A DNA stretch of 64,000 bases from Talinum fruticosum (GCA_021018815.1 JAITYX010000026.1:1860001-1924000), one strand, 5' to 3'. Positions 22,081 through 34,549 are shown, counted from the first letter of the stretch. Notes: generated from the sequence alone by a model not told the origin. Numbers and translations: made by a program.

Positions 22081-24486
22081 GAAACATGATGTTTCCCCAT
22101 TTCTGCTAAATGTTGTAGTGTTGAAATAATTGATGAAGTAGCACATGATAAACCTTTGCATGAGGGGCATGAACTTATCAATGCTAAGGTGGTGGAGGTT
22201 GACAAATTTCCTCCGCCAATGTTTAGCAAGGGCATGTCCTATGTGTTTAATGACGTTTGTTTAAATGAGTGCAATAGGTTGAAGCTTGCTTTGGTTGAAG
22301 TTCCATGCATTGGAGCTTTTGATTTGGACCTCAATTGGAAGGTCAAATGTGATGGTGGCCCATCCGATGGTGACCACCCACGGCAGAGAGTAATCCTTGA
22401 TAAGGGTATTTGGAGGCACCTTGTTTTACAAGAATATGACTTTGAAGTCCGCGACAAAGGAGGAACGTTTCTTGAGAAGTCTTCTTTGCTTCCGGTTTAT
22501 CCTCTTTCCTTAGACGGATGATTGGAGCTGGGTCTAGCTAATGACCTTAAAGAAGCGCTGCTTGGGAGGCAACCCAAGGTGATTTCTTTCCTTTTTTTTT
22601 TTAATTTTTAGGTAGTTTGCATTTTTCATAAAAGTTACCACTATATGCACTTGAAGAGTATTATTCTTTCTCCTTCCATCACATTGATTCTTAATTGCAT
22701 TGAGGACAATGCTTTGTCCTAGCATGGGGGAAGGATTGCATTCATGTGGTGCATAAAGAATAATGTATATAGTTGCATTTGCGTCCATATAGTTGCATAT
22801 AGTTGCATTTACTTTAGTTTAGTTTTCTTAGTTTTCTTTTATTTGGCTTTTATCTTTAGTTTCATTTTGTGATTTCTAGGTTTTGCATTTACATTTAGGT
22901 TGCATGTAGGGGTAGTTTTTATGGCTTTCATTAGAAAAAAAAATTAAATAATGCGAAAAAAAGAAGAAAAAAATTAGATTAGACTTTAGGCTAGTGAATA
23001 AATCCTCCGATGATGATTCTTAGGCTAAGTAGTTTTTCTTTTAACTTTGTTTAACCTTGTATAGCCCGTTTGTGAATAAAAGTTTTTGAAAAAGAGTTTG
23101 TAAGAGGATCTTGATTTAGAATTGCACTTTGATAGAGATGATTGATTACTCTTCTTGACCCGTTGATGTGAGATTGGCATGTGGAATATCTTGAATTAGG
23201 ATTGGTTGTTGAGCCTTAGCTCGTGAGACCACTAAGCCTTTAAAGACTAGTCATTTTTATTAGTCTCATGTTTTCCATGTGTGACTCTACCTTGGTTGCA
23301 ATCTCTAGAACTTGCTTGGAATCTCTTCGAAACCGCAATTTGTATTTGCATTGACAATGTGATAGAGGCATTCAATTGTTGATTTTGTAAACTACATGAG
23401 CCAAAAAGCCACCCTTTCATGTATGAATTACCGCTTGTAGCCCTTTTCTAGCCTTTGACCACTCTTTTTATTGAACCTACATTAGCAAGCCTTGGCCAAA
23501 TACATTTCTCCTACCCTTAAGCCATTGCTTGGAGTGTTTTGAATGTGATATGGGTTGATTGTGGTAAACTTTATGGTTTGGTTGATGGGGAATAGTTGTG
23601 AAATTCAATTCTTGAACTTTTCTCCACTTGTGTAGTCTCATTTGGGTTGAAAATTGGAAACTTGCCTAGTATTATAAATTTGTTGCTTTGCCATTCACAA
23701 AAAAAAAAAGAATGAAAAAAAAAGAGAAAAGATGAAAAAAAAATCAAAAAAATGAAATAGAAGAAAATCAAAAAAATCCAAAAAAAAGAATAAAGTGTTT
23801 TGGCATTAGCTTTTGTAGATTTAAGGTGGTTTCCAATGGATTTTTCTGGGTTTATTTTGAATGTTTATGAATGGGTAGTGTTGTATATATGAGATATTTG
23901 ATAAGTTAGCTCCAAGTTTGGCTTTTAGCTCCTCATTACTCAAATAATTTTCAACTCCTTACCTTTAGCCCCTAGCCCCGTTATAACCCTTGAAAAGACC
24001 TTTTGATTGTCATTTGCATTTGCATCTCGTGGTGGAGATTTGAGATTCTTAGCAAGCATATGGTAGATTGTTTCTTTGGTGAGAGTATTGAGAGAACCTT
24101 CATTGTTATATATTTTCAAACACATGAGAGGAGTGTTTTCACTTCCCTAAAGTGAGGTTTGCTCTCAATCTTTCTAGTTTTATGCTTATACATGTGCCAA
24201 CTTGCTATCACTGGAGATTAGGGGGCTTTGATTTGATCTTGATTGTGTGATTCATAGAAATCTTTTCGAAAACTTCCCTCTTACTTATGCTTAATGGTTT
24301 TCATCACTTTTGGGTTATTCTTGGTTAAATTTAGTTGTTAGAGAATTCTACCGATACTTACCCGAGGAGGGTGTGTAAATAGATTTTTCTTTTTCATCTT
24401 GAGTCTTTTTATTTATTTATTTTATTTATTTTTGTTTGAGTCTTGTATTTGCTTGGGGACAAGCAAGGTTTAAGCATGGGGGACTT
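22081..24486 (+). other. Athila 3' internal region, pol deleted
   Basis: A 121-codon ORF (22156-22521) ends in an unrecognised, possibly fused sequence, followed by DLKEALLGRQPKV, the phrase usually found just after integrase in such elements. The deletion of RT to integrase must therefore lie upstream of about 22540. The rest is non-coding: A-rich runs at 22938-22975 and 23697-23795, and a polypurine-like stretch (catggggga) at 24475-24483, just before LTR2. Bases 23586-24486 are repeated at 28783-29682. Confidence 0.7.
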
Positions 24487-27400
24487 TGATAAGTGCCATT
24501 TTTGCATTAGATTTTATAGGAAGTTGCTTGTCATTTTTGGGGATTTATGTTCATATTTATGTACTTTATGCCCAATTTATGCTTTTCACTTGGGTTTTGC
24601 GTTTTTGGTCTATTTCTGCAGTTTCCTAATGATTTGGACCTGATTTTAGTCATATTTCAATCCAAATGTAATACCCGGAATTTTAAAGAAAACCGCTGGA
24701 AAGCATAGGATTATTGAGTATTTTTCCCCACAGACTAGGGGGTTGCGTGACTCGATTTTATTTACGGCCGGATATATTACGTTAGAATCCCTTTGGAGGC
24801 TGGTGTTGAATAAATTAAATCAAGGAATTGTCTTCCTTTTTCATCCGAGCTGAACTGTTGGGTGATTAAGAATTGTCGTGGGCGGCATATTAAGATAAAT
24901 TAGGACGCAGCAGCGTAAGAGGACAGAAGGGAGGAGATATGGACTTGTCGTGTATGGGCCGGTGATTATTTCACTGAATTATGAAGAGATAATTAAGCCT
25001 ATTTGGGGGCCCAATTAGGAACAGGAACCGCCAATTAAGCGGTGGAGAGAGAGAGAGACAGTAAAGAGGGGGCCTCGGACGCTCGAGCGAGAGGAAAAGG
25101 AAAACGGAAACGCGAGAGGGAGGACCGAGAAAGAGAGAGAGAGGGTGCGCGGGACTCGGAGCCAAGGTCGGAGGGCGGCAAGCCGGCCGGCGAACGGAGG
25201 GAAGGCGGCCGGCGCACGCAAGGGAAACGGAGGAGCAGAGGAGAGGGACACAGCCGCAAATACGCGCGAGAGAGAGAAGGCAAGCGGTGTGAGGGTCGAA
25301 GGAAACCGAGGGGAGGACCAGCGACCACCGTAGGGCCGAAGGCAGCGGCCGGCGACGCGAGTAGGCACGAGCGAAGGGAAAAGAGAGCGAGAGACCGAGA
25401 CGGAGCAGGGGCGAAGGAAGGAACCAAAGAGGGGACGAGCACGAGAGGGTCCGGGAGGCCGGAACCCGGGGAAAGTTGCGGCGGCGAGCAGGAAGGACTA
25501 GCGGCCGACGCGTGAGGGCCCGACCAAGAGCTAGCGGAGGCCAAAATGCCAAGCCGTAACAGGGAAATGAGAGACCGAGAGGAACCGAGCGAGGACCGAC
25601 GGAAAGAGGGATCGGACCGAAAGGCGGGAGTAAAGGAGCCCGAAAACCATCCCTAACACCCGAGAATTATAGGTGGGTAGTCTTATACTCTAAACTATTA
25701 GTAATTTCGAAATCCAAATGAGTTTATTGTGATTGTTGAATGTGATTGTGAATATTGAACATGTATGCTATCGAACGAGGTTAGTAGTTGCTTGAAAGTT
25801 GAAGTAGGAGTTGTGAAGGGAATTGGTAGTGTTTAGGCCTGAAATGGGAAACCGGGGAATTCAGACGGAGTTGGCTTGCTTGGGAATAATGGGTAGTATC
25901 GGGAATTTGGCCAGTTGGGGATGGGGATGAGCACGTTGTGGTTTGGGGATAAATTACGAATTAGTATTTGGGGTTGAGCCTTAGAGATTTACTGAGATCG
26001 CGGCATTAAGGAAATGATTACTAATATCGGGAAATAGTGGGGAAGTACAAAGAGGGGTGTGAATTCATAGCGTTGCACAATTGAGGCAAGGGAGTGAGGA
26101 ATGGGTGATTGTTGGGATAATTGAGTCCAAAAGATAATGAAATCCTTAAGGTTGCACTAAATTCGAAGATAAGCAAAGCTAGTGAAAGTAGAGCGATAAA
26201 AAGGCATTAAGAACGGTATGATTGAGTTGGTAAGGAAAGAACAATTAATGGGATAGAAACCTAAGATGAGAGAAAATTACACTTGGAGATGCAGGGAATT
26301 AGAGACATTTCAAGTAGTGAAGTAAGAATGAGAGCTATCTGACTAAATATGAGTAAGAAGAGGCTAATTAGTAATGTGGAGGTGTAATCGGAAAACATTG
26401 AAGCAAAGATGGTAAATTGTGAGAAGTTGGGACATGTGAGATTAATGGTAATTACTTATGGTTATTGTGGCTCATAAAAAGGAAGTAATCTTACTAAATG
26501 AGAGAATTGAGAAAGGTTTAGTTGAAGAGAAGTCGAGAATGACTATTTGTGTTGAATTGTGGCTATATGTGCAAGTGATTGTGTTAAGCGTTGTTCAAAA
26601 GTTGGTTTTGAAAGAAGTTCCTTGTTTTATGCAAAATGATACTTGAATGTGACTATGTGATATATGCTTTTCAAACGTGAAAACGTGCTTTTAAGAAGTG
26701 AAAATGATTTGAGAATGTTGTTTGAAACAAGTTTGGTAAGTGAACGTGTTAAAGAAACTGTTGTGAATCGACTTTGCCTGGATCGTTTAGCACAAGGAAG
26801 GATTCTAGCTAGGGGTCCTGGGTACCGGGACGCCTGATTGGAATCTTCCCAGATATGTCCCGGAGCCTTTTATTTGGGGTCGCGCCCTAGAGAAACTAGA
26901 GAAATCAGAGAAATTATGAGAAATTGCGAAGTGCTAGTTCGAGTCCCCAACCCGGGAAGTGATTCACCAAAAGAGATTCATTGAAAGTGATTCATGAAAA
27001 GTGATTTAGTTGAAATGATTCGAATTCGATTGAAAGCCTTTGAAAGAAAGTGTAGGGGTTGCCCCACCTTGTTGAAAGTTGATTTAGTCCCAAAAGAATT
27101 GTTTATGAATGTGAAATCGTGCTTTTAAATGCCTAAGGAGTCATGATCTTTACGTTGCAAGTGATTTCATTGAAAGTATATAGATTTGTATTATATTATT
27201 ATGTTTTTGCAGATTTCATTATTATGAGTATTATGTGTAAAGAATTTCCATTTTAAGGGTTTAAGACTCCGGTGAGCCCCGTGGTTTATTGCTCACCCCC
27301 ACAAATTTCCCCCACTCCCGAGTGTTGCGGTACATTTCCAGAAAGTATGATCCACACTTAGCTTACTCCGGACTCCACCGACTGATGTTTGCTATCGCTT

Positions 27401-28760
27401 CTTGAGTGATTCGTATTACGGATGTGCATCTCTACTATTTCATAGTGTTGTATTTTGTAATTCAATTCATATAGTTTGTACCCAATGTACCACGACCCAT
27501 TTAGATGGTTTTAAGTTTTATAGCATGATTGGTTGGACTCGCGTATGGCCGTTGAGTTGTATACTCCGAGCGTGTGGCTTGTTGAGTTATATTATGCTTT
27601 TATACAGGGTTTTAAGGCTTCAAGCCTATGGGGATAGTCCGTATTACAAACAGAATTCGGCAAAATTTTTAGGAAATCTCAAGTTCCTTTGGGGAACCCA
27701 TTTTTGTTAACTCTAAGTTGGGATGAGAGAGCCAAACTGACACCTGATAGAGCCTTAGGAGTTCCTGTTGGAGGTAAATTTTGCCGAGACGCTTCGGTTT
27801 TGATGGTTTCGGCTCTTGATTGCTTCTTAATGGCTTATTTAAGTCTGCTTTTGGCAGTTCCTGCAAAAAATCCATCCCAGAATCCTCCATAGTTCATCCT
27901 TCATTTTTCCTTCCTCCATTCCTTCACATCAAACCAAAAAAACTTTGAAGATCGAAGAAGAAGATTGAAGCGATTGCGGGATTCCATTTGAAGTCGAGAG
28001 ATTCAAGTGGAGCACTTCAAGCCTATCATCTACTTATTCATTTCTTGCTGTTTGAGGTTTGATTCCATGTATTGGATTTTAGTTAATCTTTCAATAAACA
28101 TGTGTGAGTAGTTTAGTTTTTCTAGGGATTTGTAATCCGAAACAATGAAGTTTGATTAGTTTTCCATGATTTGTGCTTGAATTCTGAATTTGATCAATAG
28201 AAGGTTGTGTTTATTATGTTCATGAGTGTTTTGAAGGCCTAGAATACTTATGTTTAGAGATTAATCTATCATGTACTGAAAAGTGAAATAGAATAATCCG
28301 ACAACCAACTTTTCTACCTAGTTTATGAAATTTGAGAAAAGATTAGTAAATTAGGGGATCACTTTGATAATTTGAAATCCTTAACTTTGATTAACTTAAA
28401 AGGCATGCGAAAGTTGTTTGATAGGTTAATTAGAGCAATTCTATGAAGCATCGAAAGAGCGGTAGAATTTTGTGATTATCGATCCTTGATTTATTTGAAT
28501 GAATGATTGCGCAAATTATGTTTAAATAATCAAACCCATTGTTAGGAAAGCAAATCCCTAGATGTTTTTACCCATTGATTTAAGTTTAGATTAATTTGTT
28601 CGATTTTAATATTTAGAACTAGTTTAGAGAAACAAACTTCAAAAACCCTATTAACTTAGCAATTGAGTAGAGGGTTAGTTTAGTGCGTTGCTAGAACGAG
28701 TCCTCTTGGGATCGACCTTGACTAGCTACAATTTATACACCGTGCGCTTGCGGCCTGTCA
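24487..28760 (+). mobile_element. Athila LTR2 (middle), interrupted and deleted
   Basis: The left piece 24487-24666 matches LTR1 18066-18246. The right piece 27767-28760 matches LTR1 18711-19707. About 464 bp, including all three hairpins, is missing and replaced by a 3.1 kb foreign LTR. The end GCGGCCTGTCA is followed by a mutated primer site. This LTR lies between the two internal regions. Confidence 0.9.
24667..27766 (+). mobile_element. LTR-like insert (TGTAATACCCGG...) in Athila LTR2
   Basis: About 3.1 kb of sequence unrelated to the Athila LTR. It starts TGTAATACCCGG, a start seen in long gypsy LTRs of the Tekay/Del type. It has a very GC- and purine-rich tract (25040-25660) and the segment 'aagactccggtgagcccc' (27255-27290). 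No gag or pol is present, so it is probably a solo LTR. Its right end lacks CA and a TSD: the CCAAA before it (24662-24666) is not repeated at the right junction. A deletion that also removed Athila LTR sequence explains this. The overlapping long ORFs at 24971-25552 come from the purine bias and are not genes. Confidence 0.65.
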
Positions 28761-29682
28761 AGTTTTTGGTGCCGTTGCTCGGGAATAGTTGTGAAATTCA
28801 ATTCTTGAACTTTTCTCCACTTGTGTAGTCTCATTTGGGTTGAAAATTGGAAACTTGCCTAGTATTATAAATTTGTTGATTTGCATTCACAAAAAAAAAA
28901 TGAATGAAAAAAAAAGAGAAAAGAAAAAAATCAGAAAAATGAAATAGAAATTTTTTATAAAAAAATCAGAAAAAAAGAGAAAAAGAATAAAGTGTTTTGG
29001 CAGTAGCTTGTGTAGATTTAAGGTGGTTTCCAATGGGTTTTTCTAAGGTTTGTTTTGAATGTTTATGAATGGGTAGTATTGTATATATGAGAAATTTGAT
29101 GAGTTAGCTCCAAGTTTGGCTTTTAGCTCCTCATTACTCAAATAATTTTCCATTCCTACCCTTAACCCCTAGCCCTGTTACAACCCTTGAAAAGGCCTCT
29201 TGATTATCATTTGCATTTACATCTCGTGGTGGAGAGTTGAGATTCTTAGCAAGCATATGGTAGATTGTTTCTTTGGTGAGAGTATTGAGAGAACCTTCAT
29301 TGTTATATATTTTCAAACACATGAGAGGAGTGTTTTCACTTCCCTAAAGTGAGGTCTGCTCTCAATCTTTCTAGTTTTATGCTTATACATGTGCCAACTT
29401 GTATCATTGAAGATTAGGGGTGATTGATTTGATCTTGATTGTGTGATTCATAGAAATCTTTTCGAAAATTTCCCTCTTACTTGTGCTTAATGGTTTTCAT
29501 CACTTTCGGGCTATTCTTGGTTAAACTTAGTTGTTAGAGAATTCTACCGATGCTTACCTGAGAAGGGTGTGTAAATAGATTTTTCTTTTTCATCTTGAGT
29601 CCTTTTATTTTCTTTTTGATTTTGTTTTTGTTTGAGTCTTGTATTTGCTTGGGGACAAGCAAGGTTTAAGCATGGATGACTT
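28761..29682 (+). other. Athila internal region 2, a 0.9 kb remnant
   Basis: After LTR2 the primer site appears as TGGTGCCGTTGCTCGGGA, with two differences. The sequence then jumps directly to the part equivalent to 23586 (GGGAATAGTTGTGAAATTC) and continues to LTR3. Gag and protease are deleted. The short shared word GGGA at the junction points to a microhomology deletion. A polypurine-like region lies just before 29683. Confidence 0.88.
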
Positions 29683-31326
29683 TGATAAGTGCCATTTTTG
29701 CATTAGTTTTCATAGAAAATTGCTTGTCATTTTTGGGGATTTATGTTCATATTTATGTACTTTATGTCCCATTTATGCTTTTCACTTGGGTTTTGTGTTT
29801 TTGGTCTATTTCTACAGACTTCCTAATAATTTGGACCTAGTTTTAGTCATATTTCAGTCCAAAGCTATTTTGAATCTATGTTTCTAACTTCTTTATTGAA
29901 AGAGCTTTCCAATGACTTATTATAAGCTTAATTCGTTGAGGAACGGAAAAGATATGAACTGGAAAGTAAGAAGGGTGTGGTAACGGACACTTCTTTACTC
30001 TCTGAATTATGTTTTTCCCACACTTATGAAGCAAGCATAATGATGAAAGAATTGGAAACTAGACTCAATGAGCTTTCCGGAAAATCAAGAATCGCATCAT
30101 TTGGACATCGGACGAGGAAGTTATGACTGAATCAATTTGACGCATCCTTCCGAGCAACCAACACGGGCAGACCGTTTCGGAGGAAACGGCCCGTGTTGGA
30201 GGTTAGAGCCTTTTACATCGAGAACGGGCAGCCCGTGTCGGAGGACACGACCCGTTTTCATCGTCCCCGTCCGGTTTTGACGTGCCAGCATCCAACACGG
30301 TCAGCCCGTGTCGGAGGACACGGCCCGTGTTGGAGGTAAATTTTGCCGAGACGCTTCGGTTTTGACGGTTCCGGCTCTTGATTGCTTCTTAATGGCTTAT
30401 TTAAGCTGCTTTTCGGCAATTCCTGCAAAAAATCCATCCCAGAATCCTCCATAGTTCATCCTTCATTTTTCCTTCCTCCATTCCTTCACATCAAACCAAA
30501 AAAACTTTGAAGATCGAAGAAAAAGATTGAAGCAGATTGCGGGATTCCATTTGAAGTCGAGAGATTCAAGTGGAGCACTTCAAGCCTATCATCTACTTAT
30601 TCATTTCTTGCTATTTGAGGTTTGATTCCATGTATTGGATTTTAGTTAATCTTTCAATAAACATGTGTGAGTAGTTTAGTTTTTCTAGGGATTTGTAATC
30701 CGAAACAATGAAGTTTGATTAGTTTTCCATGATTTGTGCTTGAATTCTGAATTTGATCAATAGAAGGTTGTGTTTATTATGTTCATGAGTGTTTTGAAGG
30801 CCTAGAATACTTATGTTTAGAGATTAATCTATCATGTACTCGAAAGGTGAAATAGAATAATCCGACAACCAACTTTTCTACCTAGTTTATAAAATTTGAG
30901 AAAAGATTAGTAAATTAGGGGATCACTTTGATAATTTGAAATCCTTAACTTTGATTAACTTTGAAGGCATACGAAAGTTGTTTGATAGGTTAATTAGAGC
31001 AATTCTATTAAGCATCGAAAGAGCGGTAGAATTTTGTAATTATCGATCCTTGATTTATTTGAATGAATGATTGCGCAAATTATGTTTAAATAATCAAACT
31101 CATTCTTAGGAAAGCAAATCCCTAGATATTTATACTCATTGATTTTAAGTCTAGATTAATTTTCTTAATTTTAATAGTTAGAACTAGTTTAGAAAGAACA
31201 AACTCCAAAAATCTGATTTTCTTAGCAATTGAGTAGAGGGCTAGTTTAGTGCGTTGCTAGAACGAGTCCTTGTGGGATCGACCTTGACTAGCTACAATTT
31301 AAACACCGTGCGCTTGCGGCCTGTCA
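29683..31326 (+). mobile_element. Athila LTR3 (3' LTR)
   Basis: A 1644-bp LTR, nearly identical to LTR1, with the hairpin module at about 30158-30333. It ends CTGTCA at 31326 directly before the TSD TTGGG (31327-31331) and the resumed Sirevirus integrase sequence. Confidence 0.93.
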
Positions 31327-31331
31327 TTGGG

Positions 31332-32915
31332 TTTGATTCCCGATAGGCTCACTTTTGTCAAGATCTCGAGAATGATGATTCACTTGGCTTTTCCTGTTCA
31401 AGCTCATCAAACACAACGTGGATACTTTCTTCCACTTTGTTAGTTCTCTTATTAAAAATGCGATAAGCTTTACTATGAGAGGAATAACCTAGAAAAATAC
31501 CTTTATCCGACCGAGCATCAAACTTGGTCGAGTGATCCTTACCATTGTTGTGAACAAAACACTTACATCAAAATGGTTTGAAATATGAAATATTGGGTTT
31601 CTTCCCTTTATAGAGCTCGTAAGGTGTTTTCTTCAGAATGGGTCCGATGAGGCATCCGGTCAAAGTGTAGTTGGTTGTGTTGATTGCCTCAGCCCAGAAA
31701 TAGTAGGGTAAATTATGCTCAATCATCATTGTCCTAGCTATTTCTTCCAGAGTTCTGTTCTTTTTCTCCATTACCCCATTTTGTTGAGGAGTTCTTGGTG
31801 CTGAAAAGTTGTGAGAGATACCATTCTTGTCGCAAAACTTTGAGAATTTTGAGTAGTCAAACTCCCTTCCATGGTCGGTTCGAATTCTCTAGATTTGAGT
31901 CCGAGACTCAACTTGGATCTTTCTGCAAAGCTTGCTGAACTCCTTGAATGCTTCATTTTTGTGCTTGAGAAAATACACCGGGTAAATCGTGAGTAATCAT
32001 CAATAATAACAAGTACATATGATTTACCTCTGAGGCTCTTAACAGGGATTTCACCACATAAGTCCATATGTAGCAGTTTAAGCACCTTGGATGTGAAAGC
32101 TGTCTTTAGGGATTTGAATGATGATCCGACTTGTTTCCCTCTTGTGCAAGCTTCACAAACTTTGTCTTTCTTGAAAGCACAATTGGGCAATCCTCTAACT
32201 AAACCATGAGATGCCAATTTCTTAATAGTATGCATGCTAACATGGCCTAATCTACGATGCCATTTCCATGAGTCATCATGAAGTGATGCTTTTAAACAAG
32301 ATAAATTCGACTCGGGCCGAGAAAGAGGAATAATGTAAGTGTTACCTGATCTCTTGCCCGAGAGTTTGATCTCCTTGGTAGTGTCATCAGAAATGTAACA
32401 GTTGGTTTGAGTGAATCTTACCTCTTGACCTTTATCACATAATTGAGAGATGCTAAGCAGGTTGTACTTTAATCCTTTGACAAGGTAAACTTGGTTGACC
32501 AAATTGCTTCCCTTTCCAATCTTGCCTATCCCAATTATCTTGCCTTTGCTGTCATCTCCAAAAGTGACTTTTCCTCCTTTGTACTCTTCTAACTCGGAAA
32601 AGAGTCTTGAGTCTCTTGACATATGTCGTGAGCATCCACTGTCAAGGTACCAATGCCCTTTTGATCTTTTACGAGTAGCCTGCAAAACAGAAACAAACTA
32701 ACCCTTCTTACTTCCTCTAACAAACCCAAGTAACACTTTTCTCGAGAAAGAAGGTTTTTCAACCCAGATTTGAATGACTTTGGGTTTAGTCTAATTCCGA
32801 GTCTTCCGTTTAGAGAACTGAGTCTGTGTCTCTTTATTTTAAAAGGATTTTCTTTTGGATAACGGTGGAGATGGTTTTCTCCTAAAAATTGGTCCGGGCT
32901 CAGTCCTTCTTTCAT
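31332..32915 (-). pseudogene. Copia protease-integrase part of Sirevirus pol
   Basis: Minus strand. The protease motif WYLDSGCSRHMS (about 32645) carries the catalytic DSG. It is followed by the pre-integrase zinc finger HRRLGH...CEACTRGKQ (HHCC, about 32260-32130) and the integrase core with LLHMDLCGEIP and VIIDDYSRF, the first two catalytic acidic residues. A frameshift near 31990 and further shifts before 31771 interrupt the frame. The C-terminal part resumes at 31771 (MEKKNRTLEE) and runs to 31332, where the Athila TSD cuts it. The protein continues at 18060 with the linker and RT. The order PR-INT-RT confirms Ty1/copia. Confidence 0.9.
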
Positions 32916-33379
32916 TTTTATGAATGGGACCGTGCTCGACTTTCCTGAACTTTACAGTTCTTGAATCCTTTTGAAAAGCTCTGAGTAGGAATTGGATTCC
33001 TCCTCTTTGTTAAAACCAAGACCTTCTTTTCTGAAGGAGAAACATTGAGATCCCAAGAGCATGTCAAGGTTTTTCGACCTTGAGTAAACTTTAAAACAAG
33101 ATCTTGAGACTCATTGAGCTTTTACTTTAGCTGCTCATTTGCTCTTCTAAGTGACTCGGACTCAGTCTCATTGATTTGAGCACTAGTCTTGAGTTCTCTT
33201 AGTGTGAATCTCAGCTTTTCCAACTCATCTTTTAAAGAAATGCTCTCAGAGGAAATTGACTCAAGTTGTTCTTTAAAGTGAGAAGAATCGAATTGGACTT
33301 TTCTTCCAAAGTGAAAATATACTTGGCTAAATTGGCTTTGGAGAATTTGAGAAAGTATTCGATTACCTCTTGAGGATTT
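32916..33379 (-). other. Degraded linker between gag and protease
   Basis: Minus-strand sequence of the Sirevirus gag-pol linker. It codes for Lys/Glu/Ser-rich coiled segments in several frames and has no intact ORF. Confidence 0.5.
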
Positions 33380-34504
33380 GCCTCCTTATTGTCTCATTGA
33401 TCCGAGTCTAACTCTATTTCAGCTTCGAGTCGAAAGTGCCATCGGACACTTTGAGTCATCCGAGTCCTCGTCATCTTCCGATGAGTCCTCGTCACTCCAT
33501 GTGGTCATCATAGCCTTTTTCTTCCTTCTGTCCCTTTTTCTCTTGGGACAGTCCTTGACTATGTGTTCCTTGCTGCCACATTCAAAACACCCGAGTTCTT
33601 AGTCAAAGATAACTTTGAACGGGAAGAGTATTTACCTTTTCTATCCTTCTTGTCTTTCTTATAGAACTCTTCTTTTGGCTTCTTATCCCATCTCTTGTGC
33701 TTTATCATTCTCTTGAAGCCTCTAGCAATAAGTGCCATGGGATCCTCTTCGAGTCAGAAGAACTCGGATCTGCTTCTTTGGTTTACGTGGCTTTCGGCGC
33801 AATGTTCTTTTTGGTGCTGACCTCTGCGTGCTCCTCTTCCAGGTGGATCTCATGGGTGAGAAGCTTCCCAATGAGTTTGTCCGGCTTCGGTAGAGACAAG
33901 TTCTGAGCCTCTTCGATAGCTATCACCTTAGGACCCTATCTTTTCTTGGGTAGGCTTCGAGTATCTTTACTGCACATTTCCTCGTGGGAGATCTTTTTAC
34001 CCAGAGATTTGAGATTGTTGGTAATCTCTGTAAATCGAATGAACATCCGAGTGATGTTTTCTTCGGCTCCATCTTGAACAGCTCATATTTATGAAGATAT
34101 TGGCTTATCTTCACTTGTCTAACCTGGCTTGTACCTTCATAAGTGTTGACCAGTGTGTCCCACACTTCTTTGGCTATGTCACGAGGCAGACACTCGGTTG
34201 TATTCTTCGAGCTTATGGCGCACATCAGAATGTTCATTGCCTTGAAGTTCTTTCGAACTTCTCTGCTTCCTCAGTGGTGTACTCTGCCTTGATCTTGGGC
34301 ACGAGTCTTGTTTCTACTTGTCTTCATGGGAAGGTAGTTTCCTTCTTGTATGATGTTCCGGACATCTTCATCATGATCCAACAAGAAACATTCCATGAGT
34401 TTCTTCCAGTGCACAAAGTTAGATCCTTTGAACTTTGATGGTCTGCTGGAAGACCTTCCTTCATCGAACTCTCCGTTGTTTTGAGCCATTTGATCTTTAG
34501 ACAT
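33380..34504 (-). pseudogene. Copia gag of the Sirevirus-type element
   Basis: Minus strand. The likely start is ATG at 34504 (MSKDQMAQ) rather than 34564, which lies inside the LTR. Next come RPSKFKGSNFVHWKKLM, the N-terminal copia gag signature, and DIAKEVWDTLVNTYEG with VRQVKISQY, the UBN2/gag core, after a frameshift near 34260. The C-terminal zinc knuckle C-F-E-C-G-S-K-E-H-I-V-K-D-C (CX2CX4HX4C) lies at about 33592-33548, followed by an acidic stretch. Frameshifts near 34040 and 33700 break it. Gag would form the particle that packages the element's RNA. Confidence 0.85.
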
Positions 34505-34536
34505 TTGGATGGTTAGATCCTTTTCCGAAAGGCTAG

Positions 34537-34547
34537 GCTCGATACCA
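34537..34547 (-). other. Primer-binding site, initiator tRNA-Met
   Basis: The minus-strand sequence TGGTATCGAGC lies next to the 5' LTR end. It matches the usual copia primer site TGGTATCAGAGC except for one missing base. Confidence 0.8.
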
Positions 34548-34549
34548 AT

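Larger units (their letters stand above)
18066..31326 (+). mobile_element. Athila-type Ty3/gypsy compound element with three LTRs
   Basis: A 13,261-bp insertion in the Sirevirus pol gene with a perfect TSD TTGGG (18061-18065, 31327-31331). Order on the + strand: LTR1 18066-19707, internal region 1 19708-24486 (gag and protease only), LTR2 24487-28760 (interrupted and partly deleted), internal region 2 28761-29682 (primer site plus 3' non-coding part only), LTR3 29683-31326. RT, RNase H and integrase are absent from both internal regions, so it depends on other elements for movement. The primer site matches tRNA-Asp, as in Athila and Calypso elements. The three-LTR order suggests recombination between LTRs of two copies. 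Confidence 0.93.

Noticed and set aside
22156..22521. A host gene in the Athila internal region
   Set aside because: It sits between the protease and the 3' non-coding part of the retroelement and ends near the post-integrase phrase. It is better read as a deletion-fusion relic.
24971..25552. Overlapping long ORFs on both strands (up to 193 codons)
   Set aside because: They arise from the purine- and GC-rich composition, the residues are simple Arg/Glu/Gly or Leu/Ser/Pro mixtures, no domain is visible and the region lies inside an LTR-like insert.
24662..27736. CCAAA at 24662 and 27732 as a TSD of the inserted LTR
   Set aside because: The second CCAAA is not followed by the expected Athila LTR continuation. 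The host LTR resumes only at 27767, so the match is chance.
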